This document shows positions 9,953-16,555 of a stretch of DNA of 22,387 nt, piece after piece. The stretch lies in assembly GCA_964541895.1 (NCBI GenBank), contig CAZISM010000089.1, positions 1 to 22,387 on the forward strand, in the 5' to 3' direction. The notes beneath the pieces were generated by a model, which was given only the letters and a program-made list of their open reading frames with translations, had not been told where the DNA came from and made no database searches. The first letter of the stretch is position 1, and each line of letters opens with the position of its first letter. Source of the DNA: CAZISM01 sp964541895. Lineage in GTDB: Bacteria; Zhuqueibacterota; Zhuqueibacteria; Residuimicrobiales; Residuimicrobiaceae. The position numbers were made by a program, and so were the translations under genes.

Positions 9953-10821
9953 CTAGATGTTGGTTTTGTGCGCCGATGGCTTGATTTCCAGTTTGGCCTC
10001 TTCCATCAGCACTTTGTAGGAATAGCCGTATCCGAAATCCTTGTTAAGGACGATCTTGCCGGAAAAGGTGACGATATCCTCTTTGCCGACCTCGTCCTGA
10101 GTAGTGATGGTCAGATCAAAGTCATCGCCGTGGCGCGTACCGTCCTGCAGATGCACCCAGTTCCGGTCCATAATATTGGCATTGACCTTGACCACCTGCC
10201 CCTTGATCTTGACCACCCGGTCGGCATAGCTGTTGAGATCCGCATAGAGCTGCGCAATAGTGATGCCGCCGGCCGCTTTATCGACCTGAATGTTCTCCTG
10301 GGTTATTTTGGGCTTTTGCGGCGATGCCGTCATCGCATGGCCCGGTTCGGGCTTGAAGCTGTCGACAAAGAATATAACGTCAAAAGTCCTGTTCAGCTCC
10401 TTGCTGGTAAACTGCTTCATCTCCATCGCCTGTTCATAGCTAAAGGTGTCACCGGCTTTTAACTCTGTTCTGGGGCCGGCCATCCANNNNNNNNNNNNNN
10501 NNNNNNNNNNNNNNNNNNNNNNNNNNNNNNNNNNNNNNNNNNNNNNNNNNNNNNNNNNNNNNNNNNNNNNNNNNNNNNNNNNNNNNGTTCATAGCTAAAG
10601 GTGTCACCGGCTTTTAACTCTGTTCTGGGGCCGGCCATCCAATAGGTCTGTTCGCCTTCCTTGACTTGGGCATAGGTATACTCGGTGACGTGAACGACTT
10701 CCTGAATCACGACCTGGCGGCTGCCGGCCTGCGCCGGCGCACCGGCCTGAGGGGAGGGTTCCTGTTTTTTGGCGCAGCTGACCATAACCAGGGCGGCTAA
10801 AACAAGCACATATTTTTTCAT
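9953..10821 (-). CDS. OB-fold lipoprotein (NrfJ-like), split by an assembly gap
   Basis: ATG 10821 (AGGT 8 nt upstream) starts a lipoprotein signal peptide with lipobox MVS-Cys16. The frame runs into a 100-N gap at 10586. The frame on the other side ends with TAG at 9953 and begins with the same residues (MAGPRTELKAGDTFSYE) that precede the gap. Removing the Ns and one 55-bp copy leaves 714 nt, exactly 237 codons plus stop, in frame. The second half is an OB-fold-like domain (ITIAQLYADLNSYADRVVKI then NWVHLQDGT then FDLTITT), the pattern of small periplasmic proteins annotated NrfJ or 'DNA-binding protein' near cytochrome genes. Role unknown; possibly an envelope metal or redox chaperone. EttA follows by 38 bp. 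Gene presence is certain; the function label is tentative. Confidence 0.8.
10432..10486. repeat. Left copy of the 55-bp duplicated contig end
   Basis: Identical to 10587-10641 on the other side of the N run. It is an assembly duplicate rather than a biological repeat, because collapsing it restores one reading frame. Confidence 0.9.
10487..10586. other. Assembly gap (100 Ns), probably of no real length
   Basis: Exactly 100 Ns, a conventional scaffold placeholder of unknown size. The flanks are the same 55 bp, so the two contigs overlap and were scaffolded without merging. Confidence 0.95.
10587..10641. repeat. Right copy of the 55-bp duplicated contig end
   Basis: Identical to 10432-10486; see the gap entry. 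Confidence 0.9.
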
Positions 10822-10939
10822 GGTAATACCTCGTTGTGAAAGGATCTATTCTCTGGCCGTTAGCTGATAAAGTAAGAATTCATACAGGAAAAAACAAGCG
10901 CAAAGGAACGTACGCTGTAGCTCCACCGCACTCTAGGGC

Positions 10940-10970
10940 AAAAAAAAATCCCCTCGCAGATGGCGAGAGG
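10940..10970 (-). terminator. Strong intrinsic terminator of the cytochrome-rhodanese operon
   Basis: On the minus strand CCTCTCGC and GCGAGGGG form an 8-bp stem (one G-U pair) with a 5-nt loop, followed by A and nine Ts. It lies 33 bp past the stop of the last cytochrome gene and separates this operon from the lipoprotein-ettA unit. Confidence 0.88.
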
Positions 10971-11003
10971 ATTGAAACAAAGCAGAGCCGATGCCGCAGG
11001 CGA

Positions 11004-11705
11004 TCAATACTTATTCCAGATATAGCTCTTGCTGCTGCCGTGACAGGCGGTGGTGCAGGTCGCATTGCCGCGATTCCATTGCACAGCGGCCAGAAGCTCG
11101 GCGTGGGGCGTAGTGTCGATATGGCCGCCGGCCTGAACGGTCGATGGCACCACATGACACGAAGAGCAGGCCACATTGGCATCCATGTGCAGCTGATGGG
11201 CGCCGACGCCCATGGCGGTTTTGGCGATGTTACCGCTGAGATCCTCGGGCGGTGCGGCATTTTTGCGGCTGCCGTGACAGGTGGTACAGGCCTCCGGACC
11301 GCCGTCCTCCGAGTGACAGGTCCGGCATGACCTGTTGCTGCTGCCGCCGGTATAGTTGGCGCCGTGGCATTTCTGGCAGCTTGTCATGGACCAGTTTTCA
11401 CCGGCAATGTAGGAACCATGAAATTGGGCCGAGTTCATCTGCATCCAGCCAGCGTCGTGCGGAAACAGGGTGTGGCAGCTGTGACACGCCGTGTTGGCTT
11501 CGCCGCCATCGAGATCATAACCGTGGCATCCGGTGCAGGATACTTTGCCGGCTTGGATCACTTTTTTGCCGTGGAATTCAGGAGAGGTACTGACACTCCA
11601 TTCCTTGGGATGGCTTTTCGACGGCAGGGGATTGGCGTCTTTGGCACAACCTGCCCACAGCGCTGCGAGCAGCAAAACGAATCCGCAGAGGACAAGCTTT
11701 TTCAT
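11004..11705 (-). CDS. Multihaem c-type cytochrome lipoprotein (six CXXCH plus one CX3CH)
   Basis: The protein has 233 residues. A lipoprotein signal ends at AG-Cys20, so it should be anchored in the envelope, facing the periplasm or outside. Haem motifs are CTGCH (57), CHSCH (74), CQKCH (110), CRTCH (127), CTTCH (140) and CSSCH (180). A seventh, CTTACH (217), has three residues between the cysteines. Repeats of the type C-x-x-C-H-G with nearby FHG and W resemble the small outer-surface cytochromes of Geobacter-type metal reducers. It probably moves electrons between the periplasm and an external or outer-membrane partner. GAGGTG lies 5 nt before the ATG. It is the last gene of the sigma-54 operon, 102 bp after the rhodanese gene. 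Cytochrome nature is certain; electron donor and acceptor are unknown. Confidence 0.9.
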   Translation of the reverse strand: MKKLVLCGFVLLLAALWAGCAKDANPLPSKSHPKEWSVSTSPEFHGKKVIQAGKVSCTGCHGYDLDGGEANTACHSCHTLFPHDAGWMQMNSAQFHGSYIAGENWSMTSCQKCHGANYTGGSSNRSCRTCHSEDGGPEACTTCHGSRKNAAPPEDLSGNIAKTAMGVGAHQLHMDANVACSSCHVVPSTVQAGGHIDTTPHAELLAAVQWNRGNATCTTACHGSSKSYIWNKY

Positions 11706-11807
11706 TCATCACCTCGTAAAGTGCGGGTTGGCTGGATACGCAGGAGATACGGCGGCTGGCGCAGAATGCGGCCATCCTGCCGCCGGATCTCCTGAATCGT
11801 GGTAAAG

Positions 11808-12794
11808 CTATTTAACGATAATCGCCGTGTAATCGACGGTCGGAACCGTGTACTTGGATTTGGTCATCTTTTGATAGGCAAAACCGTTCATGCCGAACAT
11901 CAGGCTTTTGGCGTTATAGCCCAGCATTTGCAGATAGGCGCACACCTGAGCCGACGTCTGACCCGTGTAGCAATACACGACAATGGTCTTGTCCGTGGGC
12001 AGATACTTGAGCATGGCATCGGTTTTGAGAGAGGTTTTCGGTTCAAAGCAAAAGGCGCCGGGGATATGGCCGGGGTTGGTGTATTCGGCCAGAGGCCAAT
12101 AGTTGACGATGAAATAGTTGGCCGGGTTGGCAAACACGTCGGCGGCCGAAATGGTCCAGCTGCCCGTGACCAGTTTATACCGTTCCTTCATGATGTCTTC
12201 AGCCGTGGTCTTGCCGGTGGAAAGCTCGGGGAACGTGTAGGTTGCCGTTGCGGTGGATGCTGTGGCAGTCAATTGCGCTGCAAACTCGTCGGCTGCAATC
12301 TGAGTCGCCCATTTGTCCGTGCCGGCGATGCCGGCGGTGGTGCTGACACCGCACATGCCGAAGGAGAGGCTCTGGCTGTCATAGCCCAACAGGTTCAGGA
12401 AGGCGGTGGCGAAGCTGGAATTCTGTCCGGTGTAGCAGACGTTGACGATCTTTTTGGTTTTGGACAGAGTGGCGACGCGCTCCACCAGGCCGGCGAGGGT
12501 GATGTTTTCCGCACCGCGGATGCGGCCAGTGGCGAAATCAGCGGCGGAACGGTAATCGAGAATGACCGGGTCATTGGCGGTGTTGCCGTCTTGCAGGTTG
12601 GTGAACAGATCGGCGATGCCGATGTTGACGCCGGCGCCGGAGGTGGTGACATAGTTGGAGAAATAGATATCGCCGACAGCGGCGACGGTTTGGAATTCAA
12701 CATTTTTCTTCGGTTCAGTGGGATTGTCTTTCTTGCAGCCAAAGGTAAGAATGAGAGTCAACATCAACAGAAAAGCTGCTAATTTTCTCAACAT
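11808..12794 (-). CDS. Lipoprotein with two rhodanese domains
   Basis: The protein has 328 residues. A lipoprotein signal ends at FG-Cys20. Two rhodanese-like domains follow, about 75-170 and 205-320. Both keep an active-site cysteine in the same loop: CYTGQNS at Cys120 and CYTGQTS at Cys275. The expected Asp-Tyr-Arg (DYRSAADF) and HIPGA segments are present. In most tandem rhodaneses only one domain is catalytic, so two intact Cys loops are notable. Rhodaneses carry a persulfide on this Cys and transfer sulfane sulfur from thiosulfate, polysulfide or similar donors. Here the enzyme is exported and sits between two multihaem cytochromes in one operon, which suggests sulfur handling linked to electron transfer. 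AGGAG precedes the ATG; the upstream gene ends 48 bp away. The substrate is unknown. Confidence 0.9.
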   Translation of the reverse strand: MLRKLAAFLLMLTLILTFGCKKDNPTEPKKNVEFQTVAAVGDIYFSNYVTTSGAGVNIGIADLFTNLQDGNTANDPVILDYRSAADFATGRIRGAENITLAGLVERVATLSKTKKIVNVCYTGQNSSFATAFLNLLGYDSQSLSFGMCGVSTTAGIAGTDKWATQIAADEFAAQLTATASTATATYTFPELSTGKTTAEDIMKERYKLVTGSWTISAADVFANPANYFIVNYWPLAEYTNPGHIPGAFCFEPKTSLKTDAMLKYLPTDKTIVVYCYTGQTSAQVCAYLQMLGYNAKSLMFGMNGFAYQKMTKSKYTVPTVDYTAIIVK

Positions 12795-12842
12795 ACGGAT
12801 CTCCTTGCGATTTGAATTGTTGTGGTTTATTGGTTTCCGGAT

Positions 12843-13907
12843 TTACATTATTACGGAACGATTGGCCTCGATTTCTTCCGGGGCCACATCTTCCAGCCTG
12901 AGATAAAATTTGCTGTTATGGCATTTTGACGCGCAGAAGCCGCCGCCGGTGGTGTCGGTCTGCGCCGTCCAGCGCTGAATATTGTGCGGCGTGGCGTGTT
13001 TCCAGGTCGGTTCGGAATTATAGTTCGGCAGATCCGGAATGCCCCAGCTGGCAAAGGTATCGCGTGAAATCGGAATATGCCGTACCGGCACATACTTGTA
13101 GGGCCGCTGTTCGCTCTGCAGATGGTTCTTGCCTATTTTGAATGCGATATAGGAGCTGCCGGTGATGCCGGCGCCGCCGGTGTGACAGCTGTTGCAATTC
13201 TTGTAGGGTTGGGAATGGCACACCTGGCAGGAGAGGTCGAGCCAATGTCTCCTGTGGTAGGTGTTGGCCGTTCGCACCGCCGCATGACACTTTTCGCATT
13301 TGACCATGTCCCGGTCTTCATAGCGTGTGTTGGCTCCCGTGGTGGAGCCATGGATAGAAGCAGCATCATGGCAGAATTCGCACCGTTTTACGGCTGGAAT
13401 CCAATGCACGTCCGGTTTCAGTCCTTCGTTTTCGCCAAAGTATTCGGCGCCGACCCTGCTGCCGTGGCAGGCGGTGCAGTTTTCTTTCATATTGGGCGTG
13501 CGCTGGAAATTATGGCCGTCGATAAATCCCCCTTCCACAGAGACGGGACGGGAAACATGGCACTGCCCGCAGCCGGCGTGGCATTTGCCGCACTCTTTGT
13601 TGAAATGGGCCACGGTCGCGGGATCGGTGGAGATGTCGCGGCCCAGACGCTTGGCGATCAGGTTATAGTAGCCTTTGAGGTCGTTGTGCAAACTGGTGCT
13701 GTGGCGGCTGGAGACGTCGCCGTGGCAACTGCCGCAGAATTTGCTGTCCGCTTCGCTCGGCCGCGCCACCAGATTGACATGGGCTGCCTCTTTGTCCGTC
13801 GCATCGGCATCGCCTGCATGGCAGCCCGTGCAATTGATGCTGCCGTGGGTGGAGCTGAGAAAAGAGCTTTTAACATAGACCATCTGCCATGCCTCCAACT
13901 GAGGCAC
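12843..13907 (-). CDS. Multihaem cytochrome c, main body (nine CXXCH plus one CX3CH); continuation of the preceding ORF past an in-frame TGA
   Basis: The 354 residues from GTG 13907 contain CTGCH, CGSCH, CGKCH, CGQCH, CTACH, CEFCH, CEKCH, CQVCH and CNSCH, plus a terminal CASKCH. There is no signal peptide, so on its own this ORF could not reach the periplasm, where haem is attached. The frame is the same as that of 13917-14120, which supplies the signal peptide and another CLSCH. The two are separated only by TGA (13917-13919) and three codons. Read through, the product would be about 425 residues with 11 haem sites. An internal GTG at 13907 with GAGG upstream could permit re-initiation, but would give an unexported protein. 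I regard 12843-14120 as one gene, either selenocysteine-decoded or broken by a nonsense change. The rhodanese gene follows by 48 bp. Confidence 0.85.
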   Translation of the reverse strand: MPQLEAWQMVYVKSSFLSSTHGSINCTGCHAGDADATDKEAAHVNLVARPSEADSKFCGSCHGDVSSRHSTSLHNDLKGYYNLIAKRLGRDISTDPATVAHFNKECGKCHAGCGQCHVSRPVSVEGGFIDGHNFQRTPNMKENCTACHGSRVGAEYFGENEGLKPDVHWIPAVKRCEFCHDAASIHGSTTGANTRYEDRDMVKCEKCHAAVRTANTYHRRHWLDLSCQVCHSQPYKNCNSCHTGGAGITGSSYIAFKIGKNHLQSEQRPYKYVPVRHIPISRDTFASWGIPDLPNYNSEPTWKHATPHNIQRWTAQTDTTGGGFCASKCHNSKFYLRLEDVAPEEIEANRSVIM

Positions 13908-13919
13908 AGAGCCGCCTCA
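13887..13919 (-). promoter_or_regulatory. Candidate selenocysteine codon (TGA) with SECIS-like hairpin
   Basis: TGA occupies 13919-13917. After 7 nt, CTGTGCCTC (13909-13901) and GAGGCATGG (13895-13887) form a 9-bp stem with two G-U pairs around the loop AGTTG. The loop begins 16 nt after the TGA and has a G in its first two positions. As I recall them, bacterial SECIS criteria are a loop 16-37 nt from UGA and such a G. A competing 6-bp hairpin pairs the TGA itself (TGAGGC/GCCTCA), which weakens the case. Confidence 0.45.
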
Positions 13920-14120
13920 GCCTTCGCCCGATTCGGTGTTGGCGGGCGGCAACGGCGTGGCCACCTCTTTTAACAGCTGCGCGTTCATATGGCAGGAGAG
14001 ACAGCCGTCGGCCTGACTGGAGTTGAACCGGCGTGGTTCCTGCGGATTTTTTTTCGTACACTGCTGAAACAGGCAGGTGGCGACCACTAATATGGCTATG
14101 ACAAGCAAAAGTTTTTTCAC
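13917..14120 (-). CDS. Signal/lipoprotein and first-haem segment of the multihaem cytochrome, ending at in-frame TGA
   Basis: GTG 14120 opens 67 codons before TGA. It overlaps the TPR gene's stop as GTGA, with GGAGG 7 nt upstream, so the start is well supported. Residues 1-20 are a signal peptide with possible lipid-attachment cysteines at 16 or 21; Cys21 is followed by TKKNPQEP, typical of a lipoprotein tether. One haem motif, CLSCH, is at residues 40-44. The segment ends in a Pro-rich stretch and GEG, then TGA, then GGSVPQLEAW in the same frame. A 67-residue monohaem lipoprotein followed at once by a signal-less multihaem protein would be an odd pair, so I read this as the 5' part of one gene. 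If it is a real separate gene, it would be a small monohaem lipoprotein. Confidence 0.75.
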   Translation of the reverse strand: MKKLLLVIAILVVATCLFQQCTKKNPQEPRRFNSSQADGCLSCHMNAQLLKEVATPLPPANTESGEG

Positions 14121-14596
14121 CGAATAGCCTCCATCGGTATGTCGGACGACGTTTTCTGCTGAGTGTCGGTTATTTTGGAACGCAAGCAGGCCAGAATCTG
14201 TTTGATGTCCTGCTGTTCCGGATTTTGCCGCAACGCCTGCTCGAAATAGTGTACCGAGCGGGCAATATCGCAATAGAGCCACAGCATCCCCAGTCGCAGG
14301 ACCATCTCCGGCGACAAGGCATCTGCGCTGTGTCCTTGCATTTCTGTGATCAATTCGGGGCAGGGGCAATCATCGTCGATGGGATGGGTGTTGATGATAA
14401 AGTCTGCATCTTCCAGGACCAGGTTGGTGAAAATGTCCAGGGCTTTGCGGATCGCCCCGGTCTGGAGATAGCAGACCACCATGCGCCGACGCAATGCTTT
14501 TTCTCCCGGCTTTTGCGCCAAAAGAGGCTCATACAACGCCTGCGCGCCGGCATAATTGCGGGAATGAAAATAGTGGTTGGCTAACATTTCTGACAT
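14117..14596 (-). CDS. Small cytoplasmic TPR-like protein, first gene of the sigma-54 operon
   Basis: The protein has 159 residues with no signal peptide or membrane segment. Helical repeat-like segments include NYAGAQALYEPLLAQKPGEKAL (about 14-35), GAIRKALDIFTNLVLEDADF (about 46-66) and ARSVHYFEQALRQNPEQQDI (about 117-136), which fit tetratricopeptide repeats. A short DDDCPCPEL insert carries two close cysteines. TPR proteins are scaffolds, so it may help assemble or regulate the cytochromes or the regulator, but that is a guess. ATG 14596 was preferred over an upstream start at 14641 because AGAGAG precedes it and the longer form would run through the sigma-54 promoter at 14625-14640. Its TGA overlaps the GTG of the next gene, implying translational coupling. 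Confidence 0.75.
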   Translation of the reverse strand: MSEMLANHYFHSRNYAGAQALYEPLLAQKPGEKALRRRMVVCYLQTGAIRKALDIFTNLVLEDADFIINTHPIDDDCPCPELITEMQGHSADALSPEMVLRLGMLWLYCDIARSVHYFEQALRQNPEQQDIKQILACLRSKITDTQQKTSSDIPMEAIR

Positions 14597-14624
14597 AATT
14601 GCTCTCTTTCTCTCGTAATTGCTA

Positions 14625-14640
14625 TGCAAAAATGTTGCCA
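14625..14640 (-). promoter_or_regulatory. Sigma-54 (-24/-12) promoter of the TPR-cytochrome-rhodanese operon
   Basis: TGGCAACATTTTTGCA on the minus strand: GG and GC separated by exactly 10 nt, with a perfect TTGCA -12 block, 29 nt before the ATG at 14596. The gene for an enhancer-binding regulator ends about 115 bp upstream. Confidence 0.85.
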
Positions 14641-14690
14641 ATTGTTAAGTCATTATAAAACAATGGCAGTGTTTATCGCAACAGAACAAG

Positions 14691-14750
14691 GTGTTTCAAA
14701 TAATGTTCCATGCGTTAAACAGACGAAACTGATTGTTTCATTTGAAACAC
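14691..14750. promoter_or_regulatory. Palindromic upstream activator sites for a sigma-54 regulator
   Basis: TGTTTCA-TT-TGAAACA (14734-14749) is a 7+7 palindrome. GTGTTTCAAAT (14691-14701) is a further copy of the same half-site, exactly inverted relative to 14740-14750. They lie about 50-110 bp upstream of the -24 element, the usual distance for enhancer-binding proteins. The most likely binder is the regulator encoded next door. Confidence 0.6.
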
Positions 14751-14755
14751 TTGTT

Positions 14756-16069
14756 TTAAGCCGGGTGATCGAGGGAAGAGTTTTTCAAGCGGCGCCACAG
14801 GGTGGTCCGGCCAATACCGAGGGAGCGGGCCGCTTCGGTGCGGTTCCAGCGGTGTCGCTCGAGCACCTGCCGCAGCGATTCGCTAGTGCTGACGGTAATG
14901 ATGGTTTTGTTCTCCGGGGTAAGGGGACGAAAATGGGGAGGGAGTTTGGCTTTGCGTATGAAGGGGTCGTCCTTGGTGCGCGCAAACGCATATTCAATGG
15001 CATTTTCCAGTTCGCGAATATTACCGGGCCAATGGTAGCTGATAAACAGATCCAGAGTTTCGTCATCCACATCTTCGATCGGACTGGGGTAGAACAGAGA
15101 AAATTTTTCGATAAAATGGCGAATCAGATAGGGAATATCTTCGACGCGTTCGCGCAAGGGCGGGACATGGACGGGAATGACGTTTAATCGATAATAGAGA
15201 TCTTCGCGAAAATGGCGGCTGCGCATGGCCTGGTGCAGGTCCTTGTTGGTGGCGGCCAGGATGCGCACGTTGACGCGGTGGGTGACAGAGTCGCCGACGC
15301 GTTCAAAACTGCCCTCCTGCAGCACACGCAGCAATTGCGGTTGCATCTCCAGAGGCATTTCCGCCACTTCGTCCAGGAACAGGGTGCCCCGGTCAGCGGC
15401 TTCGAAACGGCCGATGCGGTCGCGAATAGCGCCGGTAAAGGCCCCTTTGACGTGGCCGAAGAGTTCGCTGGCCAGAAGCTGAAGCGGAAACACGGAGCAG
15501 TTGACCTTGACAAAGGCATGGTCGCGGCGATTGCTCAGATGCTGAATCGCATTGGCGATCATCTCCTTGCCGGTGCCGGATTCGCCTTCAATGAGCACCG
15601 TGGCGTCGGTGTCGGCGATCTCCTGCACCAGTTGAAAAATCTCCTGCATGTTGCGTGAATGTCCGATCATGCCGTAAAAAAGGCTGTGCCCCTTTTGTTT
15701 TTCACGCCAGAGTTCCATGGTGCTGAGATCGCGGAAGGAGATGATGCCGCCGATGGGATCCTGTTCGTTGTTGTAGAGAACCGCAGAATTGATTTTGATG
15801 TTTATCTTGTCGCCGGCTGCTTTGCAGATGCTGGTCTGAAAATCAAAGATCGCTTTGCCGCTGGTGAGCACGCGGGCGATGGGGCACTCGATCATACAGC
15901 TTTCGGAACGAAAGATATGTTTGCAGAACTTGCCGATAACCGCCTGCCGGTCCTGACCGGTGATCTTTTCCGCCGCGCGGTTGAAAAACCGGATGCGAAA
16001 GTCCTTGTCAACGGTCATGACGCCTTCTTCGAGCGAGTCCAGTATATCCTGAGTCAGACGAGATTCCAG
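14756..16069 (-). CDS. Sigma-54-dependent regulator: PAS, AAA+ and Fis-type HTH (start uncertain)
   Basis: The product has an N-terminal PAS domain with FCKHIFRSESCMIECP (Cys pattern C-x8-C-x3-C). A linker follows, then an AAA+ domain with Walker A GESGTGKE, the sigma-54-contacting GAFTGA loop and Walker B TLFLDEVAEM. The C-terminal HTH is RTEAARSLGIGRTTLWRRL. It should hydrolyse ATP to open sigma-54 promoters, with the PAS sensing a redox or metal signal. There is no receiver domain. The first ATG, 16018 (420 residues), cuts into the PAS; the frame continues upstream as ILDSLEEGV, the normal PAS beginning, back to a stop. No ATG, GTG or TTG occurs there. A CTG at 16069 has AAGGA 6 nt upstream, so I use it as the provisional start (437 residues). 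It probably controls the adjacent operon. Confidence 0.85.
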   Translation of the reverse strand: MESRLTQDILDSLEEGVMTVDKDFRIRFFNRAAEKITGQDRQAVIGKFCKHIFRSESCMIECPIARVLTSGKAIFDFQTSICKAAGDKINIKINSAVLYNNEQDPIGGIISFRDLSTMELWREKQKGHSLFYGMIGHSRNMQEIFQLVQEIADTDATVLIEGESGTGKEMIANAIQHLSNRRDHAFVKVNCSVFPLQLLASELFGHVKGAFTGAIRDRIGRFEAADRGTLFLDEVAEMPLEMQPQLLRVLQEGSFERVGDSVTHRVNVRILAATNKDLHQAMRSRHFREDLYYRLNVIPVHVPPLRERVEDIPYLIRHFIEKFSLFYPSPIEDVDDETLDLFISYHWPGNIRELENAIEYAFARTKDDPFIRKAKLPPHFRPLTPENKTIITVSTSESLRQVLERHRWNRTEAARSLGIGRTTLWRRLKNSSLDHPA

Positions 16070-16109
16070 ATAACATCCTTTCTTGATGCAAAAGAGGTTT
16101 CAGCACAAT

Positions 16110-16138
16110 AATGTAATAAATGATCCCAAATTTGCCAA
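16110..16138 (-). promoter_or_regulatory. Candidate sigma-70 promoter of the first regulator
   Basis: TTGGCA, 17 bp, TACATT on the minus strand, about 40 bp before the provisional CTG start. It lies in the 133-bp spacer after the last ORP-cluster gene, which otherwise shows no clear terminator. Confidence 0.38.
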
Positions 16139-16202
16139 CAGGTTTATACAGCTCGTCATCATCGTTCTGCAGTCTACATCTCCACAGGGTAAAACAGCCC
16201 GA

Positions 16203-16541
16203 TTAATGATCGCAGGCGTTGGCGCCGGTGGCGAGGGTACCTGCCAGGTAATCGTTCACCAGCGCTTCCGGAGTTTGCGACGCGGCGCCCACGATCACGG
16301 CGATCTCTTTTTCGACAAACAGGCTGACGGCGCGCTGTCCCATGCCGCCGGCGATGATCACGTTGGCTCCCTGTTGCGCCAGCCAGGGCGGCAACAGACC
16401 AGGCTGATGCGGCGGCGGCGTGACATCTTCACGGCCGATAATCGCTTTTTTTTCAGGATCCACCTGAATCAGGGCGAACTGTTCACAATGGCCGAAATGG
16501 GCACACAGCCGGCCGTTGGCGATGGGGATGGCGATTTTCAT
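16203..16541 (-). CDS. NifX/NifB-C-terminal-like protein (dinitrogenase FeMo-cofactor family)
   Basis: The protein has 112 residues. The pattern is that of the FeMo-co-binding (PF02579-type) fold: MKIAIPIANGRLCAHFGHCEQFALIQVD at the start, then IIAGGMGQRAVSLFVEKEIAVIVGA, then a short C-terminal helix. Members bind heterometal clusters (NifX, NafY) or, in Desulfovibrio Orp, a Mo-Cu-S cluster. Cys and His in the LCAHFGHCE loop are likely ligands. No nitrogenase gene is in the window, so a nitrogen-fixation role is unlikely here. GAGG precedes the ATG, 14 bp after the Mrp gene stop. It is the last gene of the ORP-like cluster. Confidence 0.88.
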   Translation of the reverse strand: MKIAIPIANGRLCAHFGHCEQFALIQVDPEKKAIIGREDVTPPPHQPGLLPPWLAQQGANVIIAGGMGQRAVSLFVEKEIAVIVGAASQTPEALVNDYLAGTLATGANACDH

Positions 16542-16555
16542 GATGACCTCTCTTT

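Noticed and set aside
13900..13919. Hairpin TGAGGC...GCCTCA directly at the TGA as the SECIS
   Set aside because: It places the TGA within the stem, unlike bacterial SECIS where the loop lies further downstream; the 9-bp stem at 13887-13909 fits better. It is kept as a competing structure.
12843..14120. Genome-wide reassignment of TGA to an amino acid
   Set aside because: TGA is the natural stop of several intact genes here (for example at 14117, 17496, 18374 and 8040-8042).
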